Positions 17,716-22,012 of a stretch of DNA of 22,012 nucleotides are shown here, in pieces. The stretch spans positions 1 through 22,012 of the forward strand of contig JBFJVZ010000069.1 of the NCBI GenBank assembly GCA_041623895.1, in the 5' to 3' direction. A program made the translations under genes and the position numbers. This DNA comes from JBFJVZ01 sp041623895 (lineage in GTDB: Bacteria; Planctomycetota; Planctomycetia; Pirellulales; Pirellulaceae). How positions within the stretch are numbered: position 1 is the first letter of the stretch; each line of letters opens with the position of its first letter. A model generated the notes under the pieces. That model worked only from the letters and a program-made list of their open reading frames with translations, ran no database searches and was not told the origin of the DNA.

Positions 17716-19878
17716 CTACAAGCGCTGGTCTAACATATTGTTTGATAGATTCGGTTTTGGCAACAGACCAGAATCGACAAACCGTCCCGCACCCATTCGC
17801 AACGCATTACCAACAACCGACAAATCGCTGAAAACCATCGCGCCGGCTGCGATCATCGGATTCAACAAGATACCAAACCAGGGCCACAAAATTCCTGCCG
17901 CAATGGGAATTCCGACCGCGTTGTAGGCAAACGCAAAGAACAGATTCTGGCGAATGTTGCGGATCACAAGGCGGCTTAATTCAATGGCCTTGACGACATC
18001 ATTGAAGTTGCCGCCCACGATCGTAACGCCAGCGCTTTCAATCGCAACGTCTGTTCCCGTTCCCATGGCGATGCCAACATCAGCAGCGGCAAGTGCCGGC
18101 GCATCATTGACGCCATCACCGGCCATGCCAACCACACGGCCCGAGTTCCGAAGTTGCTGCACGCGAAGTTGCTTATCTTCGGGACGCACATTTGCTTCGA
18201 TCGTATTGATTCCCAGTTGCTTGCCGACGGCTCTTGCGGTCCGCTCGTTATCGCCCGTCAACATCATGATCTGCAGCCCCATCGACTTCAATCGCTTGAC
18301 TGCCTGAGCGGCGTCAGACTTGATTGGGTCCGCAACTGCCAGGAACCCGGCCGGCTGACCGTCCACCGCTACAAACACAATGGTCTCGCCTTGCTGCTGC
18401 CGCTGTTCCGCTTGATCACACAAATGCGGCGGAAACGTGGTGCCGGCATCTGCAAGCCAGGCCTGCGTGCCGACTTGAACGGGCCGCCCGTCAACGACGG
18501 CCGCAATTCCTGCCCCCACGTGCGAACAAAAGTCAGACACCGGCATGATTGTCAGAGATTCAGACTTGGCAGCCGCAACGATGGCCGAGGCAAGAGGATG
18601 TTCGCTGTTGCTTTCAACAGACGCTGCCAGACGCAGCAGATCATCCTGACCTATTGGAGCAATCGCGGCGCAGTGCGTTAGTTTTGGACGGCCTTCGGTC
18701 AGCGTACCTGTCTTATCGATGATCAGCGTATCGATACTGTGAAGCCGCTGGAGCGTGGCCGCGTCGCGAAACAGCACACCTTCCTTGGCACCGCGACCGA
18801 CACCAACCATGATCGACATCGGCGTCGCCAGACCCAATGCGCATGGGCAGGCAATGACGAGAACGGCAACCGCATTGACCACCGCATAAGTCAACTTCGG
18901 CTCGGGTCCCAGGAGGGCCCAAACGCAGAAGGTCAACAATGAGATCAACAACACCGCCGGCACAAACCAACGAGCAACCGCGTCCGCCAGACTCTGAATC
19001 GGTGCCCGGCTGCGCATCGCATCTGCAACCATCGTGATGATTTGGGCGAGCACGGTTTCCTTGCCGACACGATGAGCACGGAACACAACCGATCCCGTTT
19101 GGTTGAACGTGCCCCCGATCAACGGGTCATCAACTTGCCGGGACACCGGAATCGATTCGCCCGTGATCATTGACTCATCCACGCTGGTCCGGCCTTCCAC
19201 GATCGTGCCATCGACAGGAATTCTTTCGCCCGGTCGAATCCGAATCAAGTCGCCAACTTGCAGATCGGCTACCGGTACTTCGTATTCGTCACCCTTGCGG
19301 ATAACGGAAGCAGTTGACGGGACCAAGGAGATCAGCTCAGCAATGGCACTGCCGGTCCGCCGCCGCGCGCGTAGCTCCATCACCTGGCCCAGAAGTACCA
19401 GCACTGTAATCATCGCCGCGGCTTCAAAGTAGACATCGACCACATCGCCAGCACGCATCGCCGAGGGAAAGTGCTGCGGTGTCAACAGCGCAAACAAACT
19501 GAACACAAATGAAGCCGTGATACCGATCGTGATCAAGGTAAACATGTTGAACTGACGTGTGATGATCGATCGCCACGCGCGGGTGTAGAAGGGCCAGCCC
19601 GCCCAGAACACAACTGGGATCGTCAATGCCAGTTGCAGCCACTGAGAGGCTCGAGGACTGATCCATTGTGTGATCGGCAGCCCCATCATCGGCCCCATCG
19701 CCAGCACGAAAACCGGCAAGCCAAAAACGCTGCCCCAAATGAAGCGGTGCATCATGTCCGTGAGCTCGGAGTCATCTTGCTGTCGTTGAGGATCACGCAA
19801 TTGCAGAGCTTCTCCGCAGTCTGAGCATGCACCACTCGTCTCATCGACAGTCATTCCGCAAATCCGGTCAATTGCCAT
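17716..19878 (-). CDS. copA: Copper/silver-exporting P1B-type ATPase
   Basis: This membrane pump uses ATP to move Cu(I) or Ag(I) out of the cytoplasm. The 720-residue protein contains TGES (239-242, actuator domain), the metal-binding CPC motif in ACPCALG (344-346), the phosphorylation site DKTGT (Asp388), SEHP and GDGVNDAPAL, with eight expected membrane helices. The last helix has MVFSDLSVVGNALR, a variant of the MxxSS motif of copper pumps. The usual N-terminal HMA domain is absent. It is replaced by a short cysteine-rich head (Cys7, Cys18, Cys21) resembling a clipped YHS/TRASH metal-binding domain. I prefer the ATG at 19878 over a TTG at 19887; neither has a clear ribosome-binding site. 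The kinase gene follows after 16 bases. A FixI/CcoI-like role in cytochrome oxidase assembly is an alternative. Confidence 0.9.
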   Translation of the reverse strand: MAIDRICGMTVDETSGACSDCGEALQLRDPQRQQDDSELTDMMHRFIWGSVFGLPVFVLAMGPMMGLPITQWISPRASQWLQLALTIPVVFWAGWPFYTRAWRSIITRQFNMFTLITIGITASFVFSLFALLTPQHFPSAMRAGDVVDVYFEAAAMITVLVLLGQVMELRARRRTGSAIAELISLVPSTASVIRKGDEYEVPVADLQVGDLIRIRPGERIPVDGTIVEGRTSVDESMITGESIPVSRQVDDPLIGGTFNQTGSVVFRAHRVGKETVLAQIITMVADAMRSRAPIQSLADAVARWFVPAVLLISLLTFCVWALLGPEPKLTYAVVNAVAVLVIACPCALGLATPMSIMVGVGRGAKEGVLFRDAATLQRLHSIDTLIIDKTGTLTEGRPKLTHCAAIAPIGQDDLLRLAASVESNSEHPLASAIVAAAKSESLTIMPVSDFCSHVGAGIAAVVDGRPVQVGTQAWLADAGTTFPPHLCDQAEQRQQQGETIVFVAVDGQPAGFLAVADPIKSDAAQAVKRLKSMGLQIMMLTGDNERTARAVGKQLGINTIEANVRPEDKQLRVQQLRNSGRVVGMAGDGVNDAPALAAADVGIAMGTGTDVAIESAGVTIVGGNFNDVVKAIELSRLVIRNIRQNLFFAFAYNAVGIPIAAGILWPWFGILLNPMIAAGAMVFSDLSVVGNALRMGAGRFVDSGLLPKPNLSNNMLDQRL

Positions 19879-19906
19879 GGTTTTCAACGCAGTCGCAGCT
19901 GATTGC

Positions 19907-19934
19907 TAAATAACCCGGCGAGGTTTTTCTGCAA
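19907..19934 (-). promoter_or_regulatory. Weak promoter candidate for the copper ATPase gene
   Basis: On the minus strand TTGCAG (19929-19934) and TATTTA (19907-19912) are separated by 16 bases, within the 147-base gap after trhO. The leader would be about 20 bases. No CueR-type or CsoR-type operator was recognised in the gap. Confidence 0.25.
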
Positions 19935-20025
19935 TGGATGTGCCGACTGGCGGATTCGTAACACTCAAGCCAGGATTTGCCGGGCAACCACGAAAACAAC
20001 CATTGTTCCACACCGCAGAATACCC

Positions 20026-20967
20026 TTAGCAGGGCTCACGGCTGGATCCTGCGGGCAAATCATGGGCACCGCCCATCACCCCCCGCAGCATTTGTTGTTG
20101 CCGCATGGCGAAGCGCTCTTTTTGCTCGTCCGTGATTTCGTTAACGCACCGCGGACAATGAATGCCAAATACAAAGTCGGGGTGATTTTGGTCTTCGCTA
20201 GAGACTGGCCAGCCGCAAGCAAAACACATTTCGTGCTCGCCGACTTCCAGTCCGTGCCGAACCGCAACACGTCCGTCAAAAACAAAGCACTCGCCTTGCC
20301 ATTGTGATTCTTCCTCGGGCACGGTCTCCAAATATTTGAGGATCCCGCCGCGGAGATGATACACCTGGTCAAACCCCTTTTGCTTCAACAGAGCTGTGGA
20401 TTTCTCACAGCGAATGCCGCCGGTGCAAAACATGGCGACTTTCTTGTGTTTGGCCGGATCGAGATGCTTTTCCACATAGTCGGGAAATTCGCGAAAGGAG
20501 TCCGTATTCGGATTCGTCGCCCCTTTGAAAGTGCCAATTGCGACTTCGTAGTCATTGCGAGTGTCAATCAGCGTCACTTCGGGATCACGAATCAAGTTGT
20601 TCCAATCTTGCGGATCAACATAAGTGCCAACCGCGTCATTTGGGTCGATTCCGTCCACACCCATCGTGACGATTTCCTTCTTTAGCCGTACGCGCGTCCG
20701 CCGAAACGGCATCTCGTCGCAGCGCGATTCCTTGACCTCCAAATCAGCCAGACGTTGATCGCTACGCAGAAACGCCAGCAGCGAGTCAATGCCGCTGCGG
20801 GATCCAGCGATGGTGCCGTTGATGCCTTCATGAGCAAGCAACAACGTACCGCGAACACCAAGTTCCAGCATCCGGTCACGGAGCGGCTGGCGCAAGGCGA
20901 CGTGGTCATCCAACCTCACGAACCGATAAAGGGTAGCAACAACGATAGGGTCGGTGGCGTAGCTCAT
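20026..20967 (-). CDS. trhO: Oxygen-dependent tRNA uridine(34) hydroxylase
   Basis: TrhO (formerly YceA) uses molecular oxygen to form 5-hydroxyuridine at the wobble position of certain tRNAs. The 313-residue protein has the family layout: an acylphosphatase-like N-terminal domain containing LLAHEGINGTIAG (43-55), a rhodanese domain with active-site Cys181 in CTGGIRCEK (second Cys187), and a C-terminal zinc-type cluster, CFAC (248-251) and CPRC (271-274). Length and domain order are normal. The ATG at 20967 has only a weak AGTGG upstream. It starts 23 bases after the tpx stop, so the two are probably co-transcribed, linking tRNA modification to a peroxide-defence gene. Confidence 0.93.
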   Translation of the reverse strand: MSYATDPIVVATLYRFVRLDDHVALRQPLRDRMLELGVRGTLLLAHEGINGTIAGSRSGIDSLLAFLRSDQRLADLEVKESRCDEMPFRRTRVRLKKEIVTMGVDGIDPNDAVGTYVDPQDWNNLIRDPEVTLIDTRNDYEVAIGTFKGATNPNTDSFREFPDYVEKHLDPAKHKKVAMFCTGGIRCEKSTALLKQKGFDQVYHLRGGILKYLETVPEEESQWQGECFVFDGRVAVRHGLEVGEHEMCFACGWPVSSEDQNHPDFVFGIHCPRCVNEITDEQKERFAMRQQQMLRGVMGGAHDLPAGSSREPC

Positions 20968-20990
20968 GCCACTATTTTAGCGGTTCAGGC

Positions 20991-21506
20991 TTAAATCAGC
21001 ATTCGCAACGCGGCCATGGCGGCGGCGTAGTCTGGTTCATTGGTAACTTCGCTGACAATCTCTGTAAACGCGACATTTCCGTCAGCATCCAAAACAATCA
21101 CGGCGCGGGCCAACAGCCCCAACTCTTCGATCGTCAATCCATAATCATTTCCGAATCCGTGCGATTGATAATCGCTGGCAGTACGCATCTTGATGTCTTC
21201 GGCGCCACAAAAGCGAGCTTGGGCAAAGGGCAGATCGCGGCTGACGGTGACCGCGTTGATCTTATCACCCAACGATGCCAGCTGTTCATTGAATTTCTTG
21301 GTCTGCACTGCGCAAACCGGCGTATCCAAGCTGGGTACCACGCTGATGATGGTCGGCTTGCCCTTGACATCCTCCAGCGTCAACGCCTGAATCCCATTCT
21401 CAGCATAATGCAGCGTAAACGCCGGTGCAGGCTGCCCCGTGGTCAGCCCATCGCCGGCCAAAGTCATGGGGTTGCCTTTGAATGTGATAATTCCCGTACG
21501 GCCCAT
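20991..21506 (-). CDS. tpx: Thiol peroxidase
   Basis: This atypical two-cysteine peroxiredoxin reduces hydrogen peroxide and organic peroxides with electrons from thioredoxin. The 171 residues include the conserved PSLDTPVC with peroxidatic Cys65, the resolving Cys100 (ARFCGAE) and the family start GxITFKGNPMTLAG. The ATG at 21506 has GGGAG 8 bases upstream. It is the first gene of a tpx-trhO pair. A perfect 14-base palindrome sits 39 bases upstream of the start, in the gap shared with a divergent cytochrome gene. I did not find OxyR-like or SoxR-like sites. Confidence 0.95.
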   Translation of the reverse strand: MGRTGIITFKGNPMTLAGDGLTTGQPAPAFTLHYAENGIQALTLEDVKGKPTIISVVPSLDTPVCAVQTKKFNEQLASLGDKINAVTVSRDLPFAQARFCGAEDIKMRTASDYQSHGFGNDYGLTIEELGLLARAVIVLDADGNVAFTEIVSEVTNEPDYAAAMAALRMLI

Positions 21507-21544
21507 ATCAGGGTCTCCCAGATCGGTTGAACTTATTTTTCGGG

Positions 21545-21558
21545 TGAAAGCGCTTTCA
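21545..21558. promoter_or_regulatory. LacI/CcpA-type palindromic operator candidate
   Basis: TGAAAGCGCTTTCA is a perfect 14-base palindrome with a central CG, the form typical of operators for LacI/GalR-family repressors and very like a catabolite-responsive element. It lies between divergent tpx and the c-type cytochrome gene, 38 bases from the tpx start and 49 bases from the cytochrome ATG, close enough to control either promoter. Confidence 0.45.
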
Positions 21559-21607
21559 GTCGCTGACAGAATGCGTCAAAGTATGGCGTTCAGCCGCTAA
21601 CCAGTGA

Positions 21608-22012
21608 ATGGGTGGCGAGCAAACTGCGCACCAGACTCCTTATTTTGGGTGTTACTCCGTGAATTTGCTAACCGGAATCGTGGCCTCGGTAGGACTTTAC
21701 CTGATTGCGACCAACACCTTGATCGCCGCCGAAGGCTCGCGGTTCGCCCAGAGTGACAGCAACGCCCGGTACTTGCACCACATTGATCTGTACGATGCCG
21801 ACAACCGCAAGATCACATCCGAATCAACTCAGCCGTATTCCTCGCTGAAAACTTGCGGGCGCTGCCACGATTACGAAACGATTTCGCACGGGTGGCATTT
21901 CAATGCCTTTTTGCCGGATACCGCTGACGGCCGGCCGGGCGAGCCCTGGATTTGGACCGACCCGAGAACGGGTACTCAACTGCCGCTCAGTTATCGCGAT
22001 TGGGGACAAGGA
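21608..22012 (+). CDS. Exported c-type cytochrome, 5' part
   Basis: The frame runs off the window, so only about 135 residues are visible. It has a hydrophobic signal-like segment (LLTGIVASVGLYLIATNTLIA, split by position 18-38 from the ATG) with a likely cleavage after the alanines. One haem c-attachment motif, CGRCH, follows in LKTCGRCHDYETISHGWHF. The histidines and the LPLSYRDW stretch after it fit a multihaem cytochrome, but only one motif is seen. Two starts are possible: ATG at 21608 and GTG at 21659; the second gives a compact signal peptide (MNLLTGIVASVG). Neither has a clear ribosome-binding site, and neither n-region is basic, which is unusual. An in-frame TGA lies directly before the ATG. 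It is divergent from tpx. Confidence 0.7.
   Translation, partial: MGGEQTAHQTPYFGCYSVNLLTGIVASVGLYLIATNTLIAAEGSRFAQSDSNARYLHHIDLYDADNRKITSESTQPYSSLKTCGRCHDYETISHGWHFNAFLPDTADGRPGEPWIWTDPRTGTQLPLSYRDWGQG

Overview
The window looks like a chromosomal segment from a planctomycete, most likely the Pirellulaceae (Rhodopirellula/Blastopirellula-like). This rests on several features. There is a secreted protein ending in two dockerin-type calcium loops (GDxDGDxDxDxSDLPxFG). There is a DUF58/VWA pair and a very large membrane protein with degenerate anti-sigma-like N-terminal repeats. One gene is a planctomycete-style hypothetical, base composition is moderately GC-rich, and the intergenic gaps carry short GC-rich repeats of a kind I associate with this group. 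The assignment is inference from sequence character; no search was run. I saw no rRNA, tRNA, CRISPR array, insertion sequence or phage gene.

Layout. 1-1776 (+) is the 3' part of a secreted PPC/dockerin protein, convergent with 1881-2624 (-), a hypothetical with a strong ribosome-binding site and a credible promoter. 3107-4372 (+) is a flavin-dependent halogenase-like monooxygenase, convergent with zwf (4416-5876, -). A six-helix membrane protein (6002-6838, -) follows, then a repeat-rich gap. The 812-aa membrane protein (7271-9709, -) is divergent from a DUF58 gene (9938-10831, +), which overlaps a BatA-like VWA protein (10828-13110, +). Next come a helix-hairpin-helix protein related to the N-terminus of PolX (13193-14119, -) and a zinc alcohol dehydrogenase (14351-15349, -) with an operator-like palindrome upstream. 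The right end holds four minus-strand genes in the transcription order tpx, trhO, copper P-type ATPase, PAS histidine kinase (21506 down to 15783). Divergent from tpx is the start of a c-type cytochrome (21608 onward, +), which runs off the window.

How the genes may work together. The right-hand block has an oxidative-stress, oxygen-sensing and copper theme: a thiol peroxidase, an O2-dependent tRNA hydroxylase, a Cu(I)/Ag(I) exporter and a histidine kinase whose first PAS domain keeps the haem-ligand histidine and distal arginine of FixL with the same 20-residue spacing. The tpx-trhO gap (23 bases) and the copA-kinase gap (16 bases) suggest co-transcription of those pairs. Joining all four into one operon is less certain, because 147 bases separate trhO from copA. 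The DUF58-VWA pair belongs to the MoxR/BatA type of systems, but no MoxR ATPase gene is in the window.

The least-explained signals are a palindromic intergenic repeat with copies in two convergent gaps (one supplying the stop codon of the helix-hairpin-helix gene), the 14-bp LacI-type palindrome between tpx and the cytochrome gene, and the halogenase signatures in the 3107-4372 flavoprotein.
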